This document shows positions 26,136 to 39,845 of a DNA stretch of 64,000 bases, piece after piece. The position numbers were made by a program, and so were the translations under genes. The notes beneath the pieces were generated by a model. It did no database searches and had not been told where the DNA came from. It worked only from the letters and a program-made list of their open reading frames with translations. Numbering within the stretch: the stretch's first letter is position 1; each line of letters starts with the position of its first letter. The DNA is from Gammaproteobacteria bacterium. Its GTDB lineage: Bacteria; Pseudomonadota; Gammaproteobacteria; Pseudomonadales; Halieaceae. The stretch lies in assembly GCA_024742415.1 (NCBI GenBank), contig JANSYN010000004.1, positions 124,001 through 188,000 of the forward strand, written 5' to 3'.

Positions 26136-28334
26136 CTAGCGTACACCAGCCATGATATCGGCATCACTGGCGGCGCCCTGTGCGGCGGGTCGGGGGGTTG
26201 CCTGCACTGTCGGCGGGGTCGCGTCCGGTGTCAAAGAGGTCGATGCCGCAGCGGGTGACTGCGCGCCCTTTGCCTTGCTGTACTGCGAGTTACCCGGTTC
26301 GGCCTGTGCAGATTTCTGCTGCCCGGTTTGGCTGGGGCGCAGCCAGATCGGCGAACTCCAGGCGCGCTCCTGCAGGGTCTTGGGTAAATCCGAGCGTGGC
26401 TCTTCGCCGGCATTCAGCGCATCCCACGTTGACCAGCGGCACGTCGGGTTTTCGAGCACGCGCACATAGTAGAAGGCCTCCTGCGTTGCCGAGAAGTCCG
26501 GGTCACGCCACAGTGTTTTGAGCTCACTGGCGCCTACGCCAGCGCTGATGGAGCAGTCTGACAGTGAAACGCTCGCGCCGTTGTCCGGGCAGCGGTGAAT
26601 GTCCGTATCAACCTCAAGACCGTCGGAACAGGCGACATCGTAGACCTGCTCATGGTGCTTGCCGTCCTGTAGCCAGCCCTTGATAACCTGCACACGTTGT
26701 AGTCGCGTGCCCGCCGGGTCAGCGGTTGCCCACACCAGAAACGCCGGTGCCTTGCCGGGGAGCGCCTGCAGATCACTACCCATGGTGACGCCGTGTTGAT
26801 AGGCTTTGGCCGTCAGGTCGGCGCGCTCGAGCATGTCATCGGCGAAATCATAGCCGGCAAAAAAACGCACCTTGATGCGCGGCCCCGTGGTGGCAAAGGT
26901 TTCCTTGCGTCGAAAAGCATCATAAATGGCCTCGCGCGTGTTCTTTTCTGCCCATACCGCCGCCAGGCCAGACGCCGACCAGTACTCGAAAGAGGAACTG
27001 GCCAGGTAATTCTTGCCGTCAACTTCGGTCAGCATGCTGGGGTCGGTGAACTTCACGGCCGTACCGTACAGGAATGAGACGGGAATAGAGCCGCGCAGTT
27101 CGGGCGTGCCATCGATCATGCCCGCCTTGGAAAAGAAGGATGATTCATCCAGCGAGTTTGCGCCGGTGTGCGTGTCGCTGGAGCCAATCAGTCCGAACTT
27201 GTAGGGGTTGGCAACACCGCCGGCCTGCAGTTCAAGGCCGCGCAGCAACCCATCCCTGACGTAGCTGCCGGCGGGTTCGCTGTAGAGTTTGGTGGCGACG
27301 CGATAGGGTGCGATCTCGAAATCCGCCCACTCGTCGTTCTTCGACAGCAGTGGGTGTGTGTCTGACGTCCCCTTGACCTGGGTCATTTCAACCAGGGGCT
27401 CATTACGTAGCCGCATGGCGGCGTAGTCGTCATCGATGGGGTTCTTCGCCCAGTCGACCAGTTTGAACATTTGTCCGTTCGAGCCATTGGAGTTATGCGG
27501 TATGGCCAGGCTTTCGATGCCCTGCTCGCGCAGGCCGTCCATCCATTGCCACAGGCCCTCCGGGTTCTGCGAGTTGAATCGCGAGAACGGCACCGCTGGC
27601 AGGCGGTCGGTGTCACGGAATATCACGTTGCGATGCAGGTTGCCGCGATCGTCCGTTGAGGTGGTGTATTCGAAGGCGGCAAAGGTCGTAAACTCGCCGG
27701 GCCGGTAGGCGTCGTTTGCGGCGCGCACGGTATCTTTCCAGGCGGATTTGGAAATACGCTCAACGAGTCGGGTGTCGACGCTGCCGTCGAGCATGCCCGC
27801 CAGTACTGCCGGTAAAAAGTTGCCAAAGGCTTCTCCACGGCTGGTCAGGGTGAGTGGCCCCATGTTGTCCGGTGCATTGATGTTGTGTAGTGGCCTGGTG
27901 ATCTCATACCTGGAAAACTCAGAATCGGTATTGGCAGACTCTTTGACGACGCCCAGCAGCATGGCGTGATCGGTGACGGCGTAGAAATCCATGGGACGCT
28001 GCAGTTGCACCTCGTAGCCGCTGGGGTGTGGCAGTGGTTCGCCCTGCGCATAGCGATAGGCGTCATCGGGTGTGCTGGTTGTACCAAAGACGTAAGCGTC
28101 AAAGGAATAGGCCGTGTGCACGTGCAGATCGCCAAAATAGGCGTTGCGATCCGGGTTGTAGATGGTATCGCCCTCAAGAATCTCGCGGTTCACGGGCAGC
28201 AGTGAATTCTGTGCGCGAGCGGCTCCGGCGATGCCGATATTTTCGTTGGTTTGCATGTCGTCCAGGTCCTGCTCGGCACAGCCGGCTGCTGCAAGAAGGG
28301 CGAAGAGGGCGGTGAGTGCGAGGCGCGGGGTCAT
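26136..28334 (-). CDS. DUF3604 lipoprotein (PHP-like metallo-phosphoesterase fold)
   Basis: A 732-residue exported protein. A lipoprotein-type signal (MTPRLALTALFALLAAAGC) puts a Cys at residue 19, with a slightly atypical lipobox (AAGC). The N-terminal DUF3604 part contains YFGDLHVHTAYSFDA and FYAVTDHA, metal-binding motifs of the PHP hydrolase superfamily. LIGSSDTHTGAN further on fits the same site. The C-terminus after about 650 is Pro/Ala/Thr-rich and repetitive. ATG 28334 has AAGGATAAG upstream. DUF3604 proteins are common in marine bacteria; the natural substrate is unknown. Confidence 0.88.
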   Translation of the reverse strand: MTPRLALTALFALLAAAGCAEQDLDDMQTNENIGIAGAARAQNSLLPVNREILEGDTIYNPDRNAYFGDLHVHTAYSFDAYVFGTTSTPDDAYRYAQGEPLPHPSGYEVQLQRPMDFYAVTDHAMLLGVVKESANTDSEFSRYEITRPLHNINAPDNMGPLTLTSRGEAFGNFLPAVLAGMLDGSVDTRLVERISKSAWKDTVRAANDAYRPGEFTTFAAFEYTTSTDDRGNLHRNVIFRDTDRLPAVPFSRFNSQNPEGLWQWMDGLREQGIESLAIPHNSNGSNGQMFKLVDWAKNPIDDDYAAMRLRNEPLVEMTQVKGTSDTHPLLSKNDEWADFEIAPYRVATKLYSEPAGSYVRDGLLRGLELQAGGVANPYKFGLIGSSDTHTGANSLDESSFFSKAGMIDGTPELRGSIPVSFLYGTAVKFTDPSMLTEVDGKNYLASSSFEYWSASGLAAVWAEKNTREAIYDAFRRKETFATTGPRIKVRFFAGYDFADDMLERADLTAKAYQHGVTMGSDLQALPGKAPAFLVWATADPAGTRLQRVQVIKGWLQDGKHHEQVYDVACSDGLEVDTDIHRCPDNGASVSLSDCSISAGVGASELKTLWRDPDFSATQEAFYYVRVLENPTCRWSTWDALNAGEEPRSDLPKTLQERAWSSPIWLRPSQTGQQKSAQAEPGNSQYSKAKGAQSPAAASTSLTPDATPPTVQATPRPAAQGAASDADIMAGVR

Positions 28335-28500
28335 CAGTCTTATCCTTTTTGAGTCTTGCGCGATCATAGGCTGTGACGACGGTATCGTCCAGCGCACGGC
28401 TCGCAAGCCGGGGGCCTTCTTACGCTACGGGCAGGTACCCAGGTCGTCGCGATGATGCTAGATTTTGGCGTTACTGACGAACCTCTAGGGAATGGGTGCC

Positions 28501-29277
28501 ATGGCGAGTGTCAACGTGGAACACAATGCACGTACAACGGTCATCTCGATTGCGCGGCCCGAGGTGCGCAATGCTGTGGATGGGGCAACCGCCCGTGCAT
28601 TGGCGCAGGCGTTTCGTGAATTCGATGCCAATGACGACAGCGATGTTGCCATTCTCTACGGCGAGTTTGGCAGCTTCTGCGCCGGTGCCGACCTCAAGGC
28701 AGTGGCAACTGCATCCGGGAGCAATACCCTGTCAATTGACGGCGATGGCCCGATGGGTCCATCGCGCATGACGCTGGGCAAGCCGGTGATCGCGGCGGTG
28801 TCAGGGCACGCCGTGGCGGGTGGGCTTGAGTTGGCCTGCTGGTGCGACCTGCGCGTGGCAGAGCGCAGCGCAACCTTTGGGGTGTTCTGCCGCCGCTGGG
28901 GGGTGCCTCTCATCGATGGCGGCACCATCCGCCTGCCGCGCCTGATCGGCCACAGCCGTGCGATGGATATGATTTTGACCGGCCGCGCTGTATCTGCCGA
29001 GGAGGCCTTTGCTTTTGGCCTTGCCAACCGGCTGGTAGAGGATGGTCAGGCCCTGGCTGGCGCGCTTGAACTGGCTGCCCAGTTGAGTCGCTTCCCGCAA
29101 CGCTGTCTGCGCTCGGATCGGCTCAGTGCGTGTGAGCAGTGGGGGATGCCGCTGGAGGAGGCGCTGCGCAACGAGTTTACCCGCGGGCTGGAGGTGATTG
29201 AGTCCCGCGAAACCGTGGAGGGTGCCAGCCGTTTTGCCGCAGGTCGCGGCCGGCACGGCGAGTTCGGGGATATCTGA
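28501..29277 (+). CDS. Enoyl-CoA hydratase/isomerase (crotonase family)
   Basis: A 258-residue crotonase-fold enzyme. Oxyanion-hole segments are FGSFCAGADLKA (about 55-66) and VSGHAVAGGLELA (about 98-110). CRRWGVPLIDGGTIRLPRLIG replaces the canonical region that holds the second catalytic Glu; here Asp in LIDGG is at or near that site. Members with this sequence act on varied CoA esters, and hydratase activity is not assured. ATG 28501 is used because AGGGA lies at better spacing from it than from ATG 28492. Confidence 0.9.
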   Translation: MASVNVEHNARTTVISIARPEVRNAVDGATARALAQAFREFDANDDSDVAILYGEFGSFCAGADLKAVATASGSNTLSIDGDGPMGPSRMTLGKPVIAAVSGHAVAGGLELACWCDLRVAERSATFGVFCRRWGVPLIDGGTIRLPRLIGHSRAMDMILTGRAVSAEEAFAFGLANRLVEDGQALAGALELAAQLSRFPQRCLRSDRLSACEQWGMPLEEALRNEFTRGLEVIESRETVEGASRFAAGRGRHGEFGDI

Positions 29278-29389
29278 CGTTTTCGGTTTACACACGGGGT
29301 GGGACCGCAGTGACGGGCAAGCGCGTGCATTAGGCCACGCAACAGCGGTGCGTGCCGGGGCGAGGGTCTGTGGTGCGCAGAGATCCGAT

Positions 29390-29893
29390 TTAGAAGGTGA
29401 CTTGTAGCGGGTGCGCTTTCGGCGCGACCTTGATTTCCTGCTGCAAAAGTTCGATGAGCCGCAAGGTGTCTTCCCGGCTGAGGAATTCGCCCAGCGGCAC
29501 TCTGTCCTTGCGGTCGTGCAGGGCCAGAGCGGGGCCTTCCCAGGGGTGTTTTTCGGCGACGACGCACAAGCCGGTCGTGTCGCGCGGAAAGCGCCAGTGC
29601 TCGGTCGGCATGCCAAACCCTTTGGCAAGGGTAACGGTGTCCTGTTCAACGGTAATCACGTGGCGACATTGCAGCCTGCGGTTTACGACATACAGCGCTG
29701 CAGTCAGGCATGCCAGTTCAAGGCCCGCCAGTGGGAGTATGGGCCACGCCCCCATGAAGGCGAAAACGATGCCGAAACCCAGGCAGGGGATAGAAAGGGC
29801 TGCCACGACCAGCAAATTGGTATGCCAGGTCGAGCTGTGGTCGGGTTTGGCAACTATCCGAAGCGCTGCCCCCTGGCGTGTGCTGGTGACCAT
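29390..29893 (-). CDS. DUF2244 membrane protein
   Basis: A 167-residue protein with two adjacent transmembrane segments (about 27-47 and 51-70) followed by a cytoplasmic beta-rich part with EHWRFPRD and LGEFLSREDTLRLIELLQQ. This is the DUF2244 layout, often found near cytochrome oxidase genes in proteobacteria. No oxidase genes are near in this window. Function unknown. Confidence 0.85.
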   Translation of the reverse strand: MVTSTRQGAALRIVAKPDHSSTWHTNLLVVAALSIPCLGFGIVFAFMGAWPILPLAGLELACLTAALYVVNRRLQCRHVITVEQDTVTLAKGFGMPTEHWRFPRDTTGLCVVAEKHPWEGPALALHDRKDRVPLGEFLSREDTLRLIELLQQEIKVAPKAHPLQVTF

Positions 29894-30029
29894 GACGCGT
29901 CCAGCCCTATTCTGTTCACTGGTGATGGCATTTAGTCTAAGGAAATCGGGCGGTCTCGCCTACTGTTATTTGGCGCTGCCAGCAGCATGATCTGTGCGTT
30001 TTCTGGACTGCCCGGCGAGTTCGCTCGCA

Positions 30030-30740
30030 TTAAAAATCAGCCGGGCACTCGCGCTGCAACCATTGGCCGGATGTGGGGTGTTCCAGGCCAAGCTGGCAGG
30101 CGTGCAGCAACAGCCGCGCAGACATGGCTAACGCCTGCTCATGCGCGTACATGTCGCAGCCCAGGATGGGGTGCCCGAGCTCACGCATATGGATACGCAA
30201 CTGGTGCGAGCGCCCGGTGACGGGTTTGAGCAGTACTCGGCTGCGGTCCTCGCGGCGTTGGGTGACCTCATAGTGGGTCAGGGCGGATTTGCCGCGCTCG
30301 TGACAGATCATCTGCAACGGCCGGTTTGGCCAGTCGGTGGCAATGGGTAAATCGATCTGCCCGCGATCGTGCTCCACCACGCCATACACCACCGCGTCGT
30401 AACATTTGTGGATGCGCCTTTCCTGGAATTGACGGCTGATATGCGCATGGCTTGCCTTGTTCAGTGGCACGACCATAATGCCCGAGGTGTCCAGGTCCAG
30501 GCGATGCACGATGCTCGCGCCAGGGTACTGTTGCCGCAGGCGCGTGATCAGGCAATCCTTGTTCAGTGGGTGTCGCCCCGGAACACTGAGCAACAGGTGA
30601 GGCTTGCGCACCAGCAGGAGGTCCTCATCTTCATACAGGATGGCAATGGACTCCTGGCTGTGCGGCACCAGATAGGGAGGCTGCTCACCAGGCGGTGGCG
30701 AGGGTGGCTGCGAAGGTGGCTGCGAAGGTGGCTGCGACAT
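30030..30740 (-). CDS. RluA-family RNA pseudouridine synthase
   Basis: A 236-residue pseudouridine synthase without an S4 domain. HRLDLDTSGIMVVPLN contains the catalytic Asp (HRLDxxTSG). KCYDAVVYG, GRSHQLRIHMRELGHPILGC and RLLLHA are family motifs. Size and lack of S4 resemble E. coli RluA, which modifies 23S U746 and tRNA U32. The start at ATG 30740 follows GGAGACC. The N-terminus has three PPSQ/PPSP repeats encoded by tandem 12-base units. Confidence 0.9.
   Translation of the reverse strand: MSQPPSQPPSQPPSPPPGEQPPYLVPHSQESIAILYEDEDLLLVRKPHLLLSVPGRHPLNKDCLITRLRQQYPGASIVHRLDLDTSGIMVVPLNKASHAHISRQFQERRIHKCYDAVVYGVVEHDRGQIDLPIATDWPNRPLQMICHERGKSALTHYEVTQRREDRSRVLLKPVTGRSHQLRIHMRELGHPILGCDMYAHEQALAMSARLLLHACQLGLEHPTSGQWLQRECPADF
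30703..30737. repeat. 12-bp tandem repeat at the start of the RluA-type gene
   Basis: GGTGGCTGCGAA is present twice perfectly and a third time with one change (30727-30737). On the coding strand it gives the PPSQ repeats immediately after the initiator Met. Confidence 0.9.
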
Positions 30741-30869
30741 GGTCTCCAGAGTCTGTGAACAAACATAGCAAACAGGGCTTGCTTCTACCGGCATGCCGAT
30801 GCGGCCAACCCCGGCCGCCTGGCAGTCAGGCTGGGCTCGTACAGGGTTGCCCGGGCGTGCAGGAACGCG

Positions 30870-30921
30870 TAACTACGCTCAGTAACTACGCTCAGTAACT
30901 ACGCTCAGTAACTACGCTCAG
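30870..30921. repeat. Four perfect 13-bp tandem repeats
   Basis: TAACTACGCTCAG is repeated four times without any mismatch or spacing. It lies in the 263-base divergent spacer between the RluA-type gene and the methyltransferase gene. The spacer holds no other recognisable signal. Confidence 0.97.
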
Positions 30922-31003
30922 CCGCCTGCCGCCAAGGGTAGCAGTAATGCGCGCGAAGTAGCAGTCTGGCGGTGCGCTTGGGGAATCGTGGGATTGATAA
31001 TCG

Positions 31004-31717
31004 ATGGACGATAGACAACAGGCCGATTCAGGCTTGTCCGACTTGCAGGGGTCGCTGGCGGCGATTATTCCCGGTGCCCGGCTCGAGCCCACAGTACTGC
31101 CGGGTTGTCGTCGCCTGGCCCTGCACTTGCTCAATGCCGATTTCCCCCGGGACGCACTCGCCCCTGAGGTCATGCGGCGCGTCATGGACAACCCGCTGTA
31201 CTGGGTGTTCTGTTGGGCATCAGGGCAGGTTCTGGCGCACTGGTTGCTGGCGCGGCCCACGCTGGTGGCAAACCGGCGCGTGCTCGACTTCGGTTGCGGC
31301 TCGGGCGTCGTGGGCATCGCAGCCAAACTGGCCGGGGCAGCCCAGGTCATCGCCTGCGACATTGACCCACTGGCGCGTGCTGCTACCCGCGCCAACGCCC
31401 AGCTCAATGGAGTGGAGCTGACGTTATGTGAGGATTTTTATGCCGTGGCGGGTCCAGTGGATGTCATCCTGGTGGCCGATGTGCTCTATGATCGGGCCAA
31501 TCTCGTCTGGCTGGACCGGCTTGCCGCCTGCGCCGATGCCGTGGTGATTGCCGATTCCAGGGTCAAGGATTTCACGCACCCGCGTTTTCGGCAGCTGGCA
31601 GCGCAGTCCAGCTATACACTGCCTGACCTGGACGAATCTGCGGAGTTTCGGGATGTACGCATTTATGGCACCGGCGCAGCCCATGCGCTGCTGGCCGAAT
31701 CGCCAGACACACCCTGA
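31004..31717 (+). CDS. Class I SAM-dependent methyltransferase (ETF-beta/L11 lysine methyltransferase-like)
   Basis: A 237-residue protein. VLDFGCGSGVVGIAAKLAGA (motif I) and ACDIDPLARAATRANAQLN (acidic loop binding SAM) are clear. VDVILVADVLYDR follows where protein-lysine methyltransferases of the METTL20/PrmA-related group carry a D/N-x-x-Y/F motif. NPLYWVFCWASGQVLAHWLL before motif I is typical of that group. The target protein is not known. It is the first rightward gene before accA, with 88 bases to the accA ATG. Confidence 0.85.
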   Translation: MDDRQQADSGLSDLQGSLAAIIPGARLEPTVLPGCRRLALHLLNADFPRDALAPEVMRRVMDNPLYWVFCWASGQVLAHWLLARPTLVANRRVLDFGCGSGVVGIAAKLAGAAQVIACDIDPLARAATRANAQLNGVELTLCEDFYAVAGPVDVILVADVLYDRANLVWLDRLAACADAVVIADSRVKDFTHPRFRQLAAQSSYTLPDLDESAEFRDVRIYGTGAAHALLAESPDTP

Positions 31718-31805
31718 TGAGCGCTAAATCCACGCGTCGACAGCCAATACAGTGGCGTTCTTATGTATACTATGCCCACCTCCGTTTGCCCGAGACCCGC
31801 AGCAC

Positions 31806-32753
31806 ATGAACCCCAACTATCTGGATTTTGAGCAGCCCATTGCCGATCTCGAAGTGAAGATTGAAGAGCTGCAGCTGGTCGGCTCAGACAACGAAATCAA
31901 CATCAGCGAAGAAATCGACACACTGCGCGAAAAAAGCATCAAGTTGACCGAGAAAATCTTCTCCAACCTCAGCGCCTGGGACATCGTCAAGGTGGCTCGC
32001 CACCCCAAGCGCCCCTATACCCTGGATTACATCCCACGCATCTTCACGGAGTTTGACGAGTTGCATGGCGACCGGCGTTTTGGCGATGACCGCGCGATCG
32101 TTGGCGGCGTGGCGCGGCTCGAGGGGCGCCCGGTCATGGTGATCGGGCAGGAGAAGGGCCGCGCGGTGAAAGATAAAGTCATACGTAACTTCGGGATGCC
32201 AAAGCCCGAGGGCTACCGCAAGGCGCTGCGCCTGATGGAAATGGCCGAGCGTTTTCGCATGCCGGTGATCACCCTGATCGATACGCCCGGTGCCTACCCC
32301 GGTATTGATTCCGAAGAGCGAGGCATCAGCGAATCGATTGCGCAAAACCTCGCCGTGATGTCGCGTTTGGCAACGCCGATTATCTGTGTAGTGATCGGTG
32401 AGGGCAGTTCCGGCGGAGCATTGGGAATTGGCGTGGGCGATCATCTGGCCATGCTGCAGTACTCTACCTATTTTGTCATTTCGCCTGAGGGCTGCGCGAA
32501 TATCATCTGGAAGAGCACAGAGAAAGCGCCTGATGCAGCCGAGGCCATGGGGGTGACCTCCTCGGTTCTGCAGGAGCTGGGTATTGTCGACGCCACCATT
32601 CCCGAGCCGCTGGGCGGTGCGCACCGTGATATCGACCTCATGGCAGAGCGCATCAGGGCGCATCTCGTTGAGCAGTTGGACGCGATGACGCAACTGCCCA
32701 TTGAAGACCTGCTGTCAAAGCGCTACCAGCGGCTCATGTCTTACGGCAACTGA
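31806..32753 (+). CDS. accA: Acetyl-CoA carboxylase carboxyltransferase subunit alpha
   Basis: Forms malonyl-CoA with AccBCD, the first step of fatty-acid synthesis. The 315-residue product is close in length to E. coli AccA (319). It has [16 protein letters not shown] at the N-terminus, [11 protein letters not shown], the [12 protein letters not shown] block and the oxyanion segment [15 protein letters not shown] 31806 is chosen by homology although the Shine-Dalgarno is weak. A TATACT hexamer at 31766-31771 may be its -10 box; no matching -35 was found. Confidence 0.97.
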   Translation: MNPNYLDFEQPIADLEVKIEELQLVGSDNEINISEEIDTLREKSIKLTEKIFSNLSAWDIVKVARHPKRPYTLDYIPRIFTEFDELHGDRRFGDDRAIVGGVARLEGRPVMVIGQEKGRAVKDKVIRNFGMPKPEGYRKALRLMEMAERFRMPVITLIDTPGAYPGIDSEERGISESIAQNLAVMSRLATPIICVVIGEGSSGGALGIGVGDHLAMLQYSTYFVISPEGCANIIWKSTEKAPDAAEAMGVTSSVLQELGIVDATIPEPLGGAHRDIDLMAERIRAHLVEQLDAMTQLPIEDLLSKRYQRLMSYGN

Positions 32754-32800
32754 TCGTCGACCAGCGTGCCGAGCATCCGCTGCTGCCTGGACCTGTGTGT

Positions 32801-34120
32801 ATGCTTGCTGAGTCAGTTTTTGATCAACTCCTGGCCAAGAGGGACATCGCGAACCACTGGTACGTGGGCTTTAGCGGCGGTGTCGATTCCACCGTGCTGT
32901 TGTACTCTCTGGTGCAGTGGCGTCGCCGCCAATCTGCACCGCCACCCCTTAGCGCGATTCATGTGAATCACGGTTTGTCGGCACAGGCTCCGCAGTGGCA
33001 GGAGCACTGTCAGCGGGTCTGTGCGCAATGGGAGGTGCCATTCCTGGCCGAAACCGTCGACGTCGCTTCCCTGGGTGGTGGTGAGGCTGCCGCGCGCGAT
33101 GCGCGCTATGCGGTGTTCGAATCCCTGCTGGGCGCGGGTCAGGCGCTGTTTCTGGCGCACCATCTGGACGATCAGGTCGAAACCTTCTTCCTGCGCCTGC
33201 TGCGCGGTGCGGGGATCGAGGGGCTGGCAGGAATGCCGGCGTCGCGCCCCCTGGGTCGCGGCCGCCTGGTCAGGCCCTTGCTTGACTATACGCGGCAAGA
33301 CATAGCGCAATTCGCGCAGCAGCACGGGCTTCCCTTTCTGGAGGACCCCAGCAACGCCAACACCGATATTGACCGCAACCTGCTCCGCCAGGAGGTCTTG
33401 CCACTGTTGGCCCGGCGCTGGCCGGCGTATCGGCGCACGGTGTCCAGGGCAGCCAGTCACATGGCTGATGCCGCTCGCGAACGCGCGCCTGCCGTGCCCC
33501 TGGTACACAGTGTCACCGGTGACCGCGGCCTTGCATTGGCGCAGCTCACGCAGTGCGAGCCATCCGATGCGGCACTGCGCCTGCGCGCCTGGCTGCGGCA
33601 AGAGGCGTTGCCAGTGCCGGACCAGTCCGCGCTGCGGGAGTTTCTGCGCCAGTTGCGCGGCGCTGCCAGCAGTGCTACCCCGCAACTGGCGACGGGCGCA
33701 TACACCCTGACTCGCTTTGCTCAGGCCGTTTACCTGCAGCCAGTATTCAGCCAGCCGCCGCCGTCTGCAGCGCCGGTGATGCCGGATCAGCCTGTGAGTA
33801 TTCCCGGCGTGGGCCGTATGGTGTTAGCCCCCTGCGAGCACGGTATTGCGCTGCCAGCAGGGCAGTCACTGGAGCTGCGCTGGCGGCAGGGCGGCGAGAC
33901 CTGTCGTCCGCGCGGCCGTGGTGGAGCGACCTCGTTGAAGAAGGTTTTGCAGGAATGTGCGGTGCCGCCCTGGTGGCGCTCGCGGGTGCCGCTGCTGTTT
34001 GCCGGTGATGAGTTGCTCTGCGTTGCGCATCTTGTGCAATGTGAGTCGGCCCGGGTGCCGCCCGCCGATGCAGCCGCCATGCCACGGTGGCGGCTGCTCT
34101 GGGAACCATCGGCGCGCTGA
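32801..34120 (+). CDS. tilS: tRNA(Ile)-lysidine synthase
   Basis: Modifies C34 of tRNA-Ile(CAU) to lysidine so that it reads AUA. The 439-residue protein has the PP-loop SGGVDST near residue 26, HVNHGLS and HHLDDQVETFFLRLLRGAG in the N-terminal domain, and the long C-terminal substrate domain with CRPRGRGGATSLKKVLQE. ATG 32801 and GTG 32795 are both possible starts; neither has a strong ribosome site. It follows accA by 47 bases as in Pseudomonas. Confidence 0.95.
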   Translation: MLAESVFDQLLAKRDIANHWYVGFSGGVDSTVLLYSLVQWRRRQSAPPPLSAIHVNHGLSAQAPQWQEHCQRVCAQWEVPFLAETVDVASLGGGEAAARDARYAVFESLLGAGQALFLAHHLDDQVETFFLRLLRGAGIEGLAGMPASRPLGRGRLVRPLLDYTRQDIAQFAQQHGLPFLEDPSNANTDIDRNLLRQEVLPLLARRWPAYRRTVSRAASHMADAARERAPAVPLVHSVTGDRGLALAQLTQCEPSDAALRLRAWLRQEALPVPDQSALREFLRQLRGAASSATPQLATGAYTLTRFAQAVYLQPVFSQPPPSAAPVMPDQPVSIPGVGRMVLAPCEHGIALPAGQSLELRWRQGGETCRPRGRGGATSLKKVLQECAVPPWWRSRVPLLFAGDELLCVAHLVQCESARVPPADAAAMPRWRLLWEPSAR

Positions 34121-36105
<1,985 letters not shown>

Positions 36106-36117
36106 CCCCCAAGGTAA

Positions 36118-38284
<2,167 letters not shown>

Positions 38285-38293
38285 CGTAGTCCC

Positions 38294-38602
38294 ATGCGCT
38301 GGCTGCTGGCTGCTCTGGTTGTTGTCCTCGGGCTGTTGCAATACCGCCTGTGGTTTGCCGAGGGCAGCCTCGCTGAGCGTCATCGGCTTGAAAAACAGGT
38401 TCGCGAACAAACACGCATCAATCAGGAACTGAAGGCGCGCAATGCGGTACTTGAGCGCGAAGTCATGGATTTACAGTCAGGTAATGCCGGGCTGGAACAG
38501 CGCGCTCGGGAGCAGTTGGGCCTGATTCGCGAGGGCGAGTCCTTCTACCAGATGGCGGAAGATCCGGATCCGACCGCCGCCAGGCGGGGCGGCAGCGAAT
38601 GA
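38294..38602 (+). CDS. ftsB: Cell division protein FtsB
   Basis: A 102-residue bitopic division protein. One transmembrane segment (about 3-20) is followed by a Leu-zipper-like coiled coil (RLEKQVREQTRINQELKARN and onward to about 70) and the REQLGLIREGE motif. It joins FtsL and FtsQ in the divisome. Its stop overlaps the ispD start by four bases. Confidence 0.95.
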   Translation: MRWLLAALVVVLGLLQYRLWFAEGSLAERHRLEKQVREQTRINQELKARNAVLEREVMDLQSGNAGLEQRAREQLGLIREGESFYQMAEDPDPTAARRGGSE

Positions 38603-39357
38603 GTGTCGCAGGGCCTCGTTACTGGGCCGTGCTTCCCGCGGCGGGCATTGGCAGTCGAATGGGTGCAGATGTTCCCAAGCAGTATCTTGAAGTTGCCGGC
38701 CATACCTTGCTGGAACATGCGCTGCACGCCTTGCTGTCCTGTGAACAAATTGCCGGGGTGTGTGTGGCACTGCATGCAAACGACACGCGTGCGCGGCACT
38801 TGTCGCTGATGTCTGACCCCCGTGTGCAGCACACCACCGGCGCAGCACAGCGCAGCGGCTCGGTGCTGGCAGGACTGGAAGCATTGGCCGACGTGGCGGA
38901 TGACAACGACTGGATACTGGTGCACGATGCCGCGCGACCTTGCCTGCGGCGGGCTGATATCGTCGGCCTGCTGCATTGCGTTGTTGGCGCGCAGGTTGAC
39001 GGCGCCCTGCTGGCCGAGCCGCTGGTAGATACGGTAAAACAGGTGAATGGCGATGCGCGCATCACGCGCACACTGGATCGCTCACAGCTGTGGCGCGCCC
39101 AGACACCACAGATGTTTCGCCTGGGCCAGTTGCGTGACGCACTCAAGCGCGCGCACAGCAGTGAGACAGGCATTACCGATGAAGCCTCGGCGATGGAGCT
39201 GGCCGGTTACAGTGTGCAGGTCATCCCCTGTGGTGCGCACAACATGAAAGTCACGGTGCCGGCGGATCTCGAACTGGCCGCGTTTTATTTGGCGCAGGCG
39301 GCCGCAGATGACACTGCTGCGCCCGCCCAGGCCGACCCCGGCACGCAGGAATTCTAG
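38599..39357 (+). CDS. ispD: 2-C-methyl-D-erythritol 4-phosphate cytidylyltransferase
   Basis: Third-step enzyme of the MEP isoprenoid pathway, using CTP. The 252-residue product has [22 protein letters not shown] (nucleotide-binding loop), [10 protein letters not shown] and TDEASAMEL. It is translationally coupled to ftsB through ATGA. It carries a short extra Ala/Pro tail at the C-terminus. Confidence 0.97.
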   Translation: MSVAGPRYWAVLPAAGIGSRMGADVPKQYLEVAGHTLLEHALHALLSCEQIAGVCVALHANDTRARHLSLMSDPRVQHTTGAAQRSGSVLAGLEALADVADDNDWILVHDAARPCLRRADIVGLLHCVVGAQVDGALLAEPLVDTVKQVNGDARITRTLDRSQLWRAQTPQMFRLGQLRDALKRAHSSETGITDEASAMELAGYSVQVIPCGAHNMKVTVPADLELAAFYLAQAAADDTAAPAQADPGTQEF

Positions 39358-39365
39358 GAAACGCT

Positions 39366-39845
39366 ATGCGAATTGGTCACGGTTATGATGTCCACAGGTT
39401 CGGGGCGGGCGATCACGTAGTCCTCGGTGGCGTGACCATTCCCCATGAGCGCGGACTTGACGCACACTCGGATGGCGATGTGCTGGTGCATGCCCTGTGC
39501 GACGCGCTGCTCGGGGCGAGCGCACTTGGTGATATCGGCCGGCACTTTCCCGATACCGATCCAGCCAATGCGGGCATCGACAGCCGTGAGCTGCTCAGGG
39601 AGGTGGTTGTCATCATCGGTCAGCGCGGCTGGCAGGTGCTGAATGTGGACATCACCGTGGTTTTGCAAGTCCCGCGGCTTGCGCCCTACATCGACGCTAT
39701 GCGCAGTAATCTGTGCCACGACCTGAACGTGCTGCCCGGCCAGGTCAACGTCAAGGCAACGACGACCGAAAAACTGGGTTTCACCGGGCGCCAGGAAGGC
39801 ATTGCCGCGCATGCCGTGGCACTGTTGCAAGCTATTGCCGAATGA
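39366..39845 (+). CDS. ispF: 2-C-methyl-D-erythritol 2,4-cyclodiphosphate synthase
   Basis: MEP-pathway enzyme, 159 residues. D8 and H10 in [13 protein letters not shown] bind zinc. [30 protein letters not shown] and [13 protein letters not shown] are the further family motifs. It lies 8 bases after ispD and overlaps truD by four bases. Confidence 0.98.
   Translation: MRIGHGYDVHRFGAGDHVVLGGVTIPHERGLDAHSDGDVLVHALCDALLGASALGDIGRHFPDTDPANAGIDSRELLREVVVIIGQRGWQVLNVDITVVLQVPRLAPYIDAMRSNLCHDLNVLPGQVNVKATTTEKLGFTGRQEGIAAHAVALLQAIAE

Noticed and set aside
30870-30921. Possible CRISPR-like array
   Set aside because: Units are only 13 bases and directly abut, with no spacers and no cas genes nearby. 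It is a simple tandem repeat.
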